Of a stretch of 64,000 bases of DNA, positions 7,947 through 15,949 are shown in pieces (within the stretch, counting starts at the first letter, position 1; every line of letters begins with the position of its first letter). The position numbers were made by a program, and so were the translations under genes. This stretch comes from Candidatus Sulfotelmatobacter sp. (GTDB lineage Bacteria; Acidobacteriota; Terriglobia; Terriglobales; Acidobacteriaceae): the NCBI GenBank assembly GCA_030041475.1, contig JASHNU010000029.1:1-64000 (forward strand), read 5' to 3'. Below the pieces are notes generated by a model that saw nothing but the letters and a program-made list of their open reading frames with translations, was not told where the DNA came from and ran no database searches.

Positions 7947-9106
7947 TCAATTACTCGGTGTTCTGCTGCACACCATCGCCTGTTCCGGGCTGTCCTGCGT
8001 GCGAACCGAACTTTTGAGTTGCTCGTGATTCAAACCTTGACGCCACATCCAGTACAAACGAATAGCCAATCGGCGGGCCATCGCCACTTTTGCCGTCTTC
8101 CGTCCTCGGCGCATCACCAGACGGAAGTACTGACTGCGCCACTCCGGCAAGCTGCGCACGGTAACCTGGGCGGCCGCCACCAACAGAAAGCGCAGCATCG
8201 AACTTCCTTGTTTGGTGATGTGACCCAAGCGTCGCCGATTCCCACTGGACTTTTCTAACGGCACCAGTCCTAAATAACTGGCAATCTGCTTCCCGCACTG
8301 AAAGCGCTCCGTATTGCCGACGATCACTACGAACCCCAGTGCGGTCAGTGGACCGACTCCGGGATGGGTCATCAGGCGCTGGGCCTGCGGACACTTCTCC
8401 GCTTCTTGCTCGATGGCCTGGCTTAGCTCGGCAATCGTTGGATGCAGTCGATCCAGCAACTCCAGCAAATCGTGCCGGCGCCGACTTGCCCACGGGGCCA
8501 ACCGAAACGATTCCAGTTGCTGCCGTCCACATTCTCGCCACAGCTTCTTCTTACACCGCAGTCCTTCATTCAGCGCCACGGCCTGCAATTGGTTCATGAT
8601 TCGAGTCCGCGCTTGCACCATGCGATGTCGATGCCACAACAGTTGCCGCAGATCCCGATTCTCCCAGTTCGGCACCCAGATCTTGGGAAAGTCATCCTTC
8701 AGCATGAGCTTCAGAATATGCTGCGCATCTTGCCGATCCGTCTTCTGTTTGCGACCTCGCTTGCTCTGGATCTCGGCCGCGTCTCCGATCCACAACTCAA
8801 ACTGCAAGTCCCCCAGCAGTCGTTCGAACCAGCGGGCGTGCCCGCTGGCCTCCATACCCGCACGTACCTTCTGTCCTGTAGCCGCCAGAGCACGATAGAA
8901 CTTCTCCGCTTCTACAGGATGTGTCAGTCGTTTTTCTTGGAATTCTCCCGTGTCGATATCCAAGAACGCGATTTGCTGAAACTCGGGGTGGAAATCCACT
9001 CCTATAATGATCATCGTTCGGCTCCTTCTCTCGAGCCTGTTGGTTGGTTTTGGCACCACCAACTTTACTCGGGAACGGGAGCCGACATTGTCATGGAATC
9101 AATTAC
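7945..9106 (-). mobile_element. IS110-family insertion sequence (boundaries uncertain)
   Basis: The core is the DEDD transposase gene. A 10-base direct repeat AATCAATTAC lies at 7945-7954, overlapping the transposase stop, and again at 9097-9106, where the palindromic repeat arm ATTACACTC begins. IS110 elements lack terminal inverted repeats and make little or no target duplication, so these repeats may mark the ends or may be chance. The left end could instead lie further down, up to 7613, if the non-coding flank belongs to the element. Confidence 0.55.
7947..9014 (-). CDS. IS110-family transposase (RuvC-like DEDD recombinase)
   Basis: About 355 residues from ATG 9014, which has AAGGAG eight bases upstream; the frame stays open further upstream but without a better start. 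The N-terminal DEDD/RuvC-like domain begins MIIIGVDFHP (first acidic residue D7), with the second acid in GMEASG and the third and fourth in KTDRQDAQ. The C-terminal domain has the serine-site signature HPGVGPLTALGF, then YLGLVPLEKSSGNRR and GHITKQGSSMLR. The length is typical (about 330-400) and the gene looks intact. These enzymes move their element by guide-RNA-directed recombination. It lies between the kinase gene and a copy of the palindromic repeat. Confidence 0.93.
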   Translation of the reverse strand: MIIIGVDFHPEFQQIAFLDIDTGEFQEKRLTHPVEAEKFYRALAATGQKVRAGMEASGHARWFERLLGDLQFELWIGDAAEIQSKRGRKQKTDRQDAQHILKLMLKDDFPKIWVPNWENRDLRQLLWHRHRMVQARTRIMNQLQAVALNEGLRCKKKLWRECGRQQLESFRLAPWASRRRHDLLELLDRLHPTIAELSQAIEQEAEKCPQAQRLMTHPGVGPLTALGFVVIVGNTERFQCGKQIASYLGLVPLEKSSGNRRRLGHITKQGSSMLRFLLVAAAQVTVRSLPEWRSQYFRLVMRRGRKTAKVAMARRLAIRLYWMWRQGLNHEQLKSSVRTQDSPEQAMVCSRTPSN

Positions 9107-9175
9107 ACTCATTGACCCCGGCTAAGGGTCCGGGGAAGGGGTTTTGAGTGTAATGGGGATGTTACGCCAACTGAC
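9102..9175. repeat. Palindromic repeat unit (copy between IS110 and the BNR gene)
   Basis: The left arm ATTACACTCATTGACCCCGG (9102-9121) and the right arm GGGGTTTTGAGTGTAATGG are inverted about a GGTCCGG-containing centre. The right arm continues GATGTTACGCCAACTGAC to 9174. The left arm stops abruptly at 9102, where it meets the 10-base repeat flanking the transposase; other copies extend further. From 9176 to 9461 I see no gene, only AT-rich sequence near 9390 that may hold the promoter of the next gene. Confidence 0.7.
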
Positions 9176-9461
9176 GCCTCGGGACGTTCGGGACCTAGCC
9201 AACTTTTCCCGGCTTCATTGACGGGATAGGACATAGAGCATTCCCAAATTGCACACCCTCTACGGCTGCTCGAATATACGTGGTTTGCGAACCGGCACCC
9301 TGATCCGTCGCATACCGCGATCCTGTGGTGCGGGGCGGAAGTGTCGTGCGGCTTGGGGCACGCACTCGTGCCCTATGGATTTCCACAATAAAATAAATTT
9401 CCTCTGATCGGCATGTGAGATACTTCCACCCACATCCTCTTCAGCAGGTCAGAGTGAAGCC

Positions 9462-10883
9462 GTGACCACGACTAATGCCTGCTCGTTATTTGTAGTGTTC
9501 CTTCTTGCCGTCCCCAGTGCCACTGCCCAACTCACTTGTTCACCTGCTCCTTGTGTCACAGAGAACGTTCAGGTGAGTCCAGCGGCGCCGAACATCACCA
9601 CTGCCGGAATGGTATTGGCGGCCAGTCCGGTGAGCGGTTCGCAGGATTTGGCCATAACCTCAAATTATCTGGTGAACATGAGCAACTGCTATGGCTCCGC
9701 CGGCAACTCCAGCAGTTCCGCGGTTTTTCTTTCCACCGACCTGGGATCTGCATGGTTAGGTGGATGCCAGCCTCCCAGCGGCAGCGATGTGGGTCCGCAG
9801 TACGATCCCATTGCTACCTATGACCAGGCGGGGAATCTATTCTCTGGGCAACTGGGGAGTTCAATGACTGAGAATGTTTTTCTGCAAGCGTTGCTGACTG
9901 GTTCAGATAGCTGGGAGAATTTTTTTTCCACGCTCAGCTACACCGATCAGGCAACCGAAGATTTCTATGACTTTGATTTTCCTGGTATGGCCATTGATAA
10001 CAACCTTGCGACTCCATGCATTTACGTCACAGCGTGGGTATTAGGCCTCAGCCTGGGCGACAGCTCGAGGACAGTTTCTGCAGTCGTGGTCGGCCACTCT
10101 TGCGATGGCGGCTCCACGTGGACGACACAGCGCGTTTCGAACATTCTGTCCGCGCCGAGCTTTGCGGTCTATCCGCGGATTACGGTTTCGCAAAATCACA
10201 CCGTCGTTGCCGTGTGGGTTCAGCTCAGGAACAGCAGCACGGCCCAGATTTATGAGTCATCTTCTGATGATTTTGGCAGCACGTGGTCGACACCAGCCAT
10301 AGTGTTAACCCTGAATATGACGCGGCCAGCCAATTGCGAAAATAATCCGCATGTCGATCGTGCGCTTCCGAACACCTGCGTGCGCATGTTTTACTTTCCG
10401 CAGGTTGCCAGCACGTACTTCAATTCAACCGCCACAACGCAAACGGAGGCGGTCTTTCCAAGTTACAAAAGCCCGAACATCGCCATTAATTACAGTGCCT
10501 CGAGCAACGGAACCACGTGGAGCAGGCCAATCGTTCTTTCGAGTGTTGCTGCGGATCAGTTCGAGCCTTGCATTGCAGCGAACCCGGCGAACACGGAAAT
10601 GCTCGGCGTCGCCTGGCTCGACACCAGAAATTCGCCACCCAGCCTGCCCGATACTCTGTACGACGCCTATGGGGTCACCTCGCCCGATGGCGGTTCTACC
10701 TGGTCTGCTGCCTATCGCCTTTCTTCCTTGAGCGGCGGAACAGAAGTTGAGACCGAACCCAACAGCCAATATCTCGGAGACTGGACTGGCTGCGCCTGGC
10801 AAAACAATATCTTTTATTTTGCCTATCCCAGCACCGCGAATGGCATCAATCAGGTGGCCACGATCGTTGGGCTGAACCCGTAA
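9462..10883 (+). CDS. Exported BNR/sialidase-type beta-propeller protein
   Basis: A 473-residue protein with a clear signal peptide (residues 1-22, LFVVFLLAVPSATAQ). It has several Asp-box/BNR motifs of the form S-x-D-x-G-x-T-W (CDGGSTWTT, SDDFGSTWS, SPDGGSTWSA) and LSTDLGSAW as a variant. BNR repeats sit on the blades of sialidase-like six-bladed propellers. The catalytic arginine triad of true sialidases is not apparent, so this is more likely a binding or structural exoprotein. It starts at GTG 9462 with only a weak GTGAAG site. It stands alone between two repeat copies. A hairpin at 10922 follows. Confidence 0.75.
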   Translation: MTTTNACSLFVVFLLAVPSATAQLTCSPAPCVTENVQVSPAAPNITTAGMVLAASPVSGSQDLAITSNYLVNMSNCYGSAGNSSSSAVFLSTDLGSAWLGGCQPPSGSDVGPQYDPIATYDQAGNLFSGQLGSSMTENVFLQALLTGSDSWENFFSTLSYTDQATEDFYDFDFPGMAIDNNLATPCIYVTAWVLGLSLGDSSRTVSAVVVGHSCDGGSTWTTQRVSNILSAPSFAVYPRITVSQNHTVVAVWVQLRNSSTAQIYESSSDDFGSTWSTPAIVLTLNMTRPANCENNPHVDRALPNTCVRMFYFPQVASTYFNSTATTQTEAVFPSYKSPNIAINYSASSNGTTWSRPIVLSSVAADQFEPCIAANPANTEMLGVAWLDTRNSPPSLPDTLYDAYGVTSPDGGSTWSAAYRLSSLSGGTEVETEPNSQYLGDWTGCAWQNNIFYFAYPSTANGINQVATIVGLNP

Positions 10884-10921
10884 GTACTCCATTACGCATT
10901 ACGTCTAGCTAAAAGCAAACG

Positions 10922-10946
10922 CCCAAGACTCGATTTGAGTCTTGGG
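10922..10946 (+). terminator. Hairpin after the BNR gene
   Basis: CCCAAGACTC (10922-10931) and GAGTCTTGGG (10937-10946) form a perfect 10-bp stem with a 5-base loop, 38 bases past the stop codon. No U-tract follows, so it could end transcription only with help, or protect the 3' end. Confidence 0.5.
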
Positions 10947-11090
10947 ACGTCTGCTGATCAGCCCTCCCCCAAGTGCTGCTCAATGAGGAGACTACATCCG
11001 TTCGGACTGGTGTGAAATGGCCACTACGGGCTAGGGTCTGCCACCAAAGTGCAGAGGGTGCAGAGACCAACCCGGCTCGATTCCGGGGCC

Positions 11091-11118
11091 AATGAGTGTA
11101 ATGGGGATATTGCGTCAA
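11091..11118 (+). repeat. Single repeat arm (left-end orientation)
   Basis: AATGAGTGTAATGGGGATAT followed by TGCGTCAA matches the right-hand arms at 4789 and 9145. No inverted partner is visible beside it. It separates the BNR gene from the methyltransferase/phosphatase pair. Confidence 0.55.
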
Positions 11119-11163
11119 TGAGGAACGTTTTTGAGTTAGCTCGACTCCTCGGGGATAAGCGTT

Positions 11164-12048
11164 CTAATGCTCCGCCGGTCTCTTTCGAGCGCTGAACACT
11201 AGGACCGCGCCGTGCGTGCGGGGACGGAAGCCTTCCAAGCCTGCCTCGGCCACACATCGTTCGAGATCGGAGAGTGCGAAGATGTGGCCGCCACTTTTCT
11301 TTTCCATGTGATCGCGCAAGAACCCGTACTTCAAAAGCCCCCGGTTGCTGATGGCAAAGCACATCACTGCCAATGGAGCACCGGCTTTCATGGTGCGGCT
11401 GATCTCGCTCAAGGCGAGGACGGTGTCGTAGAAATGATTCAACGACCCGGCGCAGATGGCCGCATCGAAAAGACCGTCAGGAAACGGTAGCGCCTCGACC
11501 AGCGCACGGGCAAAGTGAACGTTGGAGAGCCGATCCTGCCCAACATAGCGGGAGCCCTGGCGCAGCATGCTCATGCAGGCATCAATGCCATAAACGGTCC
11601 TCGACGCGGAAGCGATGCGGCGTCCGTAGGTGCCCGGGCCGCATGCCACATCGAGAATGACACCGGTCGTCGGTCCCACAATGTCAGAGACGTCCCGCGC
11701 CAACTCTTGCAAGGATGTGCAGTGCCAGCCGCCAAACAGGTTGCACACCGGCGGGTATATATATTTCTCGTAAGTGCGGGCGGCATATTTAATGAGGAAG
11801 GAGCCGTCCCTTGTGGCGATGTGGCGCAGGTCGCGACTCCTGCTGTTTTTGAGGTCCTGCACGATGAAGTCGGGAATGCCGTCGCGGACTGGGTAGCTTA
11901 CCCCACAGGCATGGCAATCGCGGCTCCCAGGCCCTGGCTCAAGCTCCCCCTTGCAGGTGGGGCATACGTAAATACCATATGGTTGGGAATTGATTGCGTA
12001 TTGTTTTTCGGGAGCGAAGATTTCGTGATCGATTGATGTGGTTGTCAT
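11164..12048 (-). CDS. SAM-dependent methyltransferase with N-terminal zinc-ribbon (Trm112-like)
   Basis: About 294 residues from ATG 12048, chosen because AAGGAGG lies seven bases before it. The N-terminus carries CPTCKGELE and CHACGVSYPVRDGIPDF, a CxxC/CxxC zinc ribbon of the Trm112/YbaR type often fused to such enzymes. A class I Rossmann methyltransferase follows: motif I VILDVACGPGTYGR, then YGIDACMSMLRQG, motif IV DAAICAGSLNHF and a UbiE-like C-terminus. The substrate cannot be named; lipid or quinone methylation is common for this architecture. It is divergent from the phosphatase gene, with 185 bases between the starts. Confidence 0.82.
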   Translation of the reverse strand: MTTTSIDHEIFAPEKQYAINSQPYGIYVCPTCKGELEPGPGSRDCHACGVSYPVRDGIPDFIVQDLKNSRSRDLRHIATRDGSFLIKYAARTYEKYIYPPVCNLFGGWHCTSLQELARDVSDIVGPTTGVILDVACGPGTYGRRIASASRTVYGIDACMSMLRQGSRYVGQDRLSNVHFARALVEALPFPDGLFDAAICAGSLNHFYDTVLALSEISRTMKAGAPLAVMCFAISNRGLLKYGFLRDHMEKKSGGHIFALSDLERCVAEAGLEGFRPRTHGAVLVFSARKRPAEH

Positions 12049-12233
12049 CTTGCCCTCCTTGGACTCACAGACCGGCTTTCGCCTCATGGCAGGGCTTGGA
12101 AATCAGGCGGGTAAGTGCTCGTCGAGAGGCGACGGTCAATGTGTAGCGCGACCAGGACAGAAAGTCGGTGACCGAAATCACCCTGCAAGACGCGGCAGCC
12201 GCGTAAGATTACATATATAAAGGACTTCTTAGG

Positions 12234-14834
12234 ATGCGCGGGTTCTTTCCATTGCCCAAGCCGCTCCTTACTGCGCTGGCAGCTCTGTTTGCGGTTGCCG
12301 CTTTCCTCTACGCCGTATTGTGGACCACGTACGGCACGCGGGGAGTACTCGTCGAACTGGGCTTCGACAATAAATACGTCTTCGAGGACAACAGCCAGCT
12401 CGTTGAGAGCGTACGAACACAGAGTCCGGCTGAGCGAGCAGGCCTGACGGCCGGCGACCGCATCATCGCTTTGGACGGCAATCCCATCGAGGGCCCGGAC
12501 GGAATCACACGCGTGTGGGCACGGCACAAGCCCGGAGATCACATCGAGTTGACCATCCGGAGACCGGGAAATTCGACGCCCATTGTGCTTCACGCCATCT
12601 TTCGCTCGAGTGAAGCGGGTGTTGCAGAAGCTGGAGTCATGCGCAGCGTCGGCACCCAGATCATGCGCTTGTATCCGTTCGTTTTCTTGATCGTGGGTTT
12701 TGCTGTTTTGTTCCTGCGCGTGGAGGATCCGAATGCCTGGCTGCTGGCTCTGATATTTGGCGGGTTTATCACCATTCCAGACTTTGCCGGCTCGTTTGGC
12801 GCCGTACCCGGTTTTCTGCGGCCCATCGCCATTGCATACCACGAAATCTTCGGCAGCATGGTCACTGCGTTTTTTTATTTCTTCTTCGCCGTGTTTCCGG
12901 CAAGGTCCCCGATTGACCGCCGTCTGCCGTGGCTGAAATGGGCTGCGTTGCTGGCCATGGCGATCTTAGCTTTGCCCGGATTGTTCTTGAGGGAGACCGG
13001 CATGGCTGTGACTCCGGCATGGTTATCGACTCCCACGGCGGCCCACGTCATCTCGTCCTTGCATTACCTGCTGGTCTTGTTAGGCCTCATTTCCCTCATC
13101 TGTAATGCCGTCGTGCTCACTTCCACTGAGGCGCGGCGAAAGATTCAAGTCATTTTGTGGGGGACGCTAATCGGAGTCCTCCCGGCTGCGGTTTCATTGT
13201 TTGCGGCTGAATTCTTCGGTTTGCACATCGGGGTGCTGCTAGGCGTAGTGATCGTCGTCCTGCTTTGGCTGTTTCCTCTGTCCTTCGCATATGCGGTCGT
13301 AAAGCATCGAGTGCTCGAAATTCCCGCGCTGCTTCGCCGTAGCGCTCGTTACCTTCTGGTGCAGCGTGGGTTCGCGATTTTGCTTATTGCAATGAGCGTC
13401 GGCGTAACCATTGCCTTTGCTCTGTTTTTTGCGCGCTATTTGCAGTCGCTGACCGCGGCTGCGGTCCCCGGAGGCATAGCCCTGGGCACTGCCTTTGGCA
13501 CAGTCCTGCTGTGGACGGGCGCCCAGGTTCACAAGAACGTCGGTCACCGCATTGACCGGGCATTCTTTAGAAACGCTTATGACGCGCGACTGGTCTTGGA
13601 GGACTTGCTGGAGAAAACCCGGACTGCCACAGACCGAAAGGAACTCGCGGCGTTGCTCGAGCACCATTTGAAACAGGCTCTTCAGCCGAGTTCGGGCGCG
13701 CTGTATCTCGAGATACGCAGCGGTCAACTTCTGGTCGCCGCTGGGAGTTCTCCAAACGGATCGAAAGCGATCTCTCCCTCCGACGCTGCGCTTCAAGAAC
13801 TCGCTAAGTCCGGCAAGCCCTGCGATGTTGTCGATGGCGCAGTACACGGAGTACCGCTGCCGGAATCTCTGCTTGCGCTTGCGCCCGATTGCCTGGTTCC
13901 GATTCTCGGTCGCGACGAGCGGTTAGCCGGTCTCATTGTCCTCGGGCTGCCTCTATCGGAGGAGCCCTATTCCAGCGAAGACAAGCGCCTGCTGGCACTC
14001 ATCGCAAGTCAAGCCGGCGTCGCGCTGGAAACCATCCTGCTGGGGGAGAAAATTGCCGAGCGCATCGACGCCGAACGCCGCACGGCCCAGGAAATGGAGT
14101 TTGCCCGGCAGGTCCAGTCGAGGCTCTTTCCGCAGACGCTTCCCAAGATGAAGACGCTTGAGTATCTCGGCGGTTGCCTCGCGGCGCGAAAAGTCGGTGG
14201 CGATTATTACGATTTTCTCGAACTTCGCCCGGGACGCCTGGGCATGGTCATGGCAGACATTGCCGGCAAGGGAGTGCCCGGTGCACTATTGATGGCCAAT
14301 TTGCAGGCCAATCTACGGAGCCAATATGCGATGGCCGTTGAAGATCTGCCGCGATTGCTCGCGTCGGTGAATCGCCTGTTTTTTCAGAGTACTGATCAGG
14401 CCAGCTATGCGACACTTTTCTTTGCCGACTACGATGATGCCAATCGTGAACTTCGATACGCGAATTGCGGCCACCTTCCGGCACTGTGGCTCCATCACCC
14501 GCAGAACTCGCGACAAGATGACGTGACTCCAGCTGCTCAATGGCTGTCTTCTACCTGCACCGTGCTGGGACTATTTGAGGAATGGGAAAGCCAAATCGCT
14601 GAAGTGACCTTAGCCCCCGGAGACATCCTCGTACTCTACACAGATGGAGTCACTGAGGCCGCCAACGAGAGCGGCGAAGAATTCGGCGCGGGCCGACTGG
14701 TCGATGTGTTGATGAGGTATGGTCAACTTCCTTTGCCGCAGCTTCTGCAAGGCGTTCTGGACGAGGTAGGGCAATTCAGCCGAGGCGAACAGCAGGACGA
14801 CATCACCCTGGTGATTGCGCGATGCCTGCCGTAG
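12234..14834 (+). CDS. Membrane PP2C (SpoIIE-type) phosphatase with PDZ and GAF sensor domains
   Basis: 866 residues. A first span (10-30) leads to an external PDZ domain (about 50-125, SPAERAGLTAGDRIIALDG). Then come seven or so membrane helices (about 140-400), a GAF domain (about 440-590) and a SpoIIE/PP2C phosphatase (about 625-866). The phosphatase metal-binding and core motifs are present: GGDYYDF, MADIAGKGVPGALLMA, NCGHLPALW, LYTDGVTEA and QQDDITLV. The family dephosphorylates Ser/Thr, often anti-sigma antagonists, but no such partner is encoded nearby. The obvious candidate counterpart is the kinase at 4889 in the same element. The same PDZ plus membrane plus GAF front end occurs on the histidine kinase at 40707. 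Start ATG 12234 has AAGGA about nine bases upstream. Confidence 0.9.
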   Translation: MRGFFPLPKPLLTALAALFAVAAFLYAVLWTTYGTRGVLVELGFDNKYVFEDNSQLVESVRTQSPAERAGLTAGDRIIALDGNPIEGPDGITRVWARHKPGDHIELTIRRPGNSTPIVLHAIFRSSEAGVAEAGVMRSVGTQIMRLYPFVFLIVGFAVLFLRVEDPNAWLLALIFGGFITIPDFAGSFGAVPGFLRPIAIAYHEIFGSMVTAFFYFFFAVFPARSPIDRRLPWLKWAALLAMAILALPGLFLRETGMAVTPAWLSTPTAAHVISSLHYLLVLLGLISLICNAVVLTSTEARRKIQVILWGTLIGVLPAAVSLFAAEFFGLHIGVLLGVVIVVLLWLFPLSFAYAVVKHRVLEIPALLRRSARYLLVQRGFAILLIAMSVGVTIAFALFFARYLQSLTAAAVPGGIALGTAFGTVLLWTGAQVHKNVGHRIDRAFFRNAYDARLVLEDLLEKTRTATDRKELAALLEHHLKQALQPSSGALYLEIRSGQLLVAAGSSPNGSKAISPSDAALQELAKSGKPCDVVDGAVHGVPLPESLLALAPDCLVPILGRDERLAGLIVLGLPLSEEPYSSEDKRLLALIASQAGVALETILLGEKIAERIDAERRTAQEMEFARQVQSRLFPQTLPKMKTLEYLGGCLAARKVGGDYYDFLELRPGRLGMVMADIAGKGVPGALLMANLQANLRSQYAMAVEDLPRLLASVNRLFFQSTDQASYATLFFADYDDANRELRYANCGHLPALWLHHPQNSRQDDVTPAAQWLSSTCTVLGLFEEWESQIAEVTLAPGDILVLYTDGVTEAANESGEEFGAGRLVDVLMRYGQLPLPQLLQGVLDEVGQFSRGEQQDDITLVIARCLP

Positions 14835-14908
14835 TCGATGCGCGCAAGTCGAGCGAGAGTGGCTGAGGCGCGAGTTACCCGTGTGGATGACGAGCAACCG
14901 GAAGTCAT

Positions 14909-14992
14909 GTCAACTGACGCTATCAGGCGATTACACTCAAACCCCCCCGCTCCGGCATTTTGAGTGCAATCCGGCTGTTACGCTAATCTGGC
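14909..14992. repeat. Palindromic repeat unit (copy after the phosphatase gene)
   Basis: The left arm GTCAACTGACG, then AGGCGATTACACTCAAA, and the right arm TTTTGAGTGCAATCC, then GGCTGTTACGCTAATCTGG, are imperfectly inverted about a CCCCCGCTCCGG centre. The right arm supplies the stop codon and last bases of the small membrane gene that ends at 14983. Confidence 0.7.
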
Positions 14993-15243
14993 CTCGATAG
15001 GTACTCGAAGAACTTCTTGCTTAGCCAAGACCACCAGAGGGTTCCAAAAAGCCCAAACCAAATCAGGGGGTGACCGAAACGCCACGCGATTATCATCAGG
15101 AAAATCCCTGCGGGAAACTCACTCAGAATCACCGGCAGCCACTCAAGACCTGTAACAGCGGTCGCAATACATCCGGCTGAGTGGAACAGAGGCAAGATGA
15201 AAACCCAATGCGGCTTTAGCAGGATGCTCAGAAACCGATTCAT
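14983..15243 (-). CDS. Small membrane protein (86 residues)
   Basis: Three hydrophobic spans: about 10-32 (PHWVFILPLFHSAGCIATAVTG), 36-53 (LPVILSEFPAGIFLMIIA) and 58-76 (PLIWFGLFGTLWWSWLS), followed by a short KKFFEYLSRPD tail. I know no family name. The balanced spans and tryptophan-rich last helix look like a genuine protein. It is the only gene between two consecutive repeat units (14909 and 15303), and its stop codon lies within the first of them. The GCGCCTAGTGTA sequence upstream is repeated twice in tandem near 15250-15272. Confidence 0.6.
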   Translation of the reverse strand: MNRFLSILLKPHWVFILPLFHSAGCIATAVTGLEWLPVILSEFPAGIFLMIIAWRFGHPLIWFGLFGTLWWSWLSKKFFEYLSRPD

Positions 15244-15302
15244 GTGTCGCGCCTAGTGTAGCGCCTAGTGTAGCGAAATACAGAACCGGTGCAGTATGAC
15301 GG

Positions 15303-15378
15303 ACGTAACCAGGCGATTACACTCATTGACCCCGAAGGTCCGGTGAGGGGTGAGTGTACAGGCGATATTTTTCGCCAA
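15303..15378. repeat. Palindromic repeat unit (copy nearest tRNA-Val)
   Basis: The left arm CGTAACCAGGCG plus ATTACACTCATTGACCCC is opposed by GAGGGGTGAGTGTACAGGCG about a GAAGGTCCGG centre, the same centre as at 4749 and 9102. This is the last copy before the tRNA. I saw none in 15.8-64 kb. Confidence 0.7.
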
Positions 15379-15446
15379 GGTGGGGACCTACCCCTGCCCT
15401 CGGCATGCCCGGGGAATTTTCCGTTGGCCAGCAGAATCTCCACGTT

Positions 15447-15599
15447 TTACAGCGTCGGAGCTGTTTTCCCCACGATGTGCAGCTTCTTGTCTTTCCCTGA
15501 ATCATCAAGAATGTGAATATAGTCTCCGATGTGGCCATCTTTCTCGAAGCGCAGCTTCGTATGGCCATTCATCGTGACATCAAGTGTTCGGTTATGGGT
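15447..15599 (-). CDS. Possible gene remnant beside tRNA-Val
   Basis: The minus-strand frame ending at 15447 has protein-like composition in its last 45 residues (LRFEKDGHIGDYIHILDDSG, then KDKKLHIVGKTAPTL) but no good start or ribosome site, and I know no match. It lies between the last repeat copy and the tRNA. It may be a fragment of an accessory gene cut by integration. The rest of 15244-15685 holds the repeat at 15303 and nothing else I can support. Confidence 0.25.
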   Translation of the reverse strand, partial: THNRTLDVTMNGHTKLRFEKDGHIGDYIHILDDSGKDKKLHIVGKTAPTL

Positions 15600-15685
15600 G
15601 GGCACAAAAGTGGGCACAGCGACGAAAGTGTCCGAGCGACCCCTCGACAGGAAGAAAGGAAGTGTCTGCTCTTTCAAGGGCTTAG

Positions 15686-15762
15686 TGGTGGGCAGTGCAG
15701 GACTCGAACCTGCGACCTCCTGCTTGTAAGGCAGGCGCTCTAACCAGCTGAGCTAACCGCCC
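15686..15762 (-). tRNA. tRNA-Val (anticodon TAC)
   Basis: A complete 77-base cloverleaf on the minus strand. The acceptor GGGCGGT pairs with ACTGCCC. The D-arm is TAGCTCAGCTGGTTAGAGC. The anticodon stem CCTGC/GCAGG has loop CTTACAA (anticodon TAC). The T-arm contains GGTTCGAGTCC, and CCA is encoded. Its 3' 46 bases are duplicated at 4335-4380, so this gene was the integration target and was rebuilt by the incoming element. Confidence 0.97.
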
Positions 15763-15949
15763 CCTTCTTCCACGCGACAAAATGCAGCGTGAGTAATTTC
15801 GTAGCGATGATCGTTGCAGCGCGGGGGCCGCGCTTCCGATCGAGGGACATTTACGCGAACCGCAGCGCGAACCACGTGGCTCGAGTATACGTGAGCGGCG
15901 GAAAGGCGTTCAAACCGAGTCTGAGTTCGGCTGCTGCTAGACTGACTGC

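Larger units (their letters stand above)
4335..15731. mobile_element. 11.4-kb element integrated at the 3' end of tRNA-Val
   Basis: Identical 46-base direct repeats (4335-4380 and 15686-15731) bound the segment. The right copy is the 3' half of an intact minus-strand tRNA-Val and the left copy has no 5' half, the pattern expected after site-specific integration at a tRNA. The cargo is a Ser/Thr kinase, an IS110-type transposase, an exported BNR protein, a methyltransferase, a PP2C phosphatase and a small membrane protein. No intact recombinase is present inside, so the element is probably immobile or needs help in trans. A stretch reading VGTKLGT or VGTKVGT occurs just inside both ends (about 4510 and 15600) and may be the worn tail of integrase genes. 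Confidence 0.75.

Noticed and set aside
2261-15378. Classical integron attC sites
   Set aside because: The palindromic units are of plausible size, but their ends lack the RYYYAAC / GTTRRRY core sites and no integron-type integrase with its extra domain is present.
15513-15743. Plus-strand frames ending in CRTRTCDLLLVRQAL or SAGLEPATSCL
   Set aside because: They are translations through tRNA-Val on the opposite strand. The possible VGTKVGT integrase tail within them is noted only as a weak hint.
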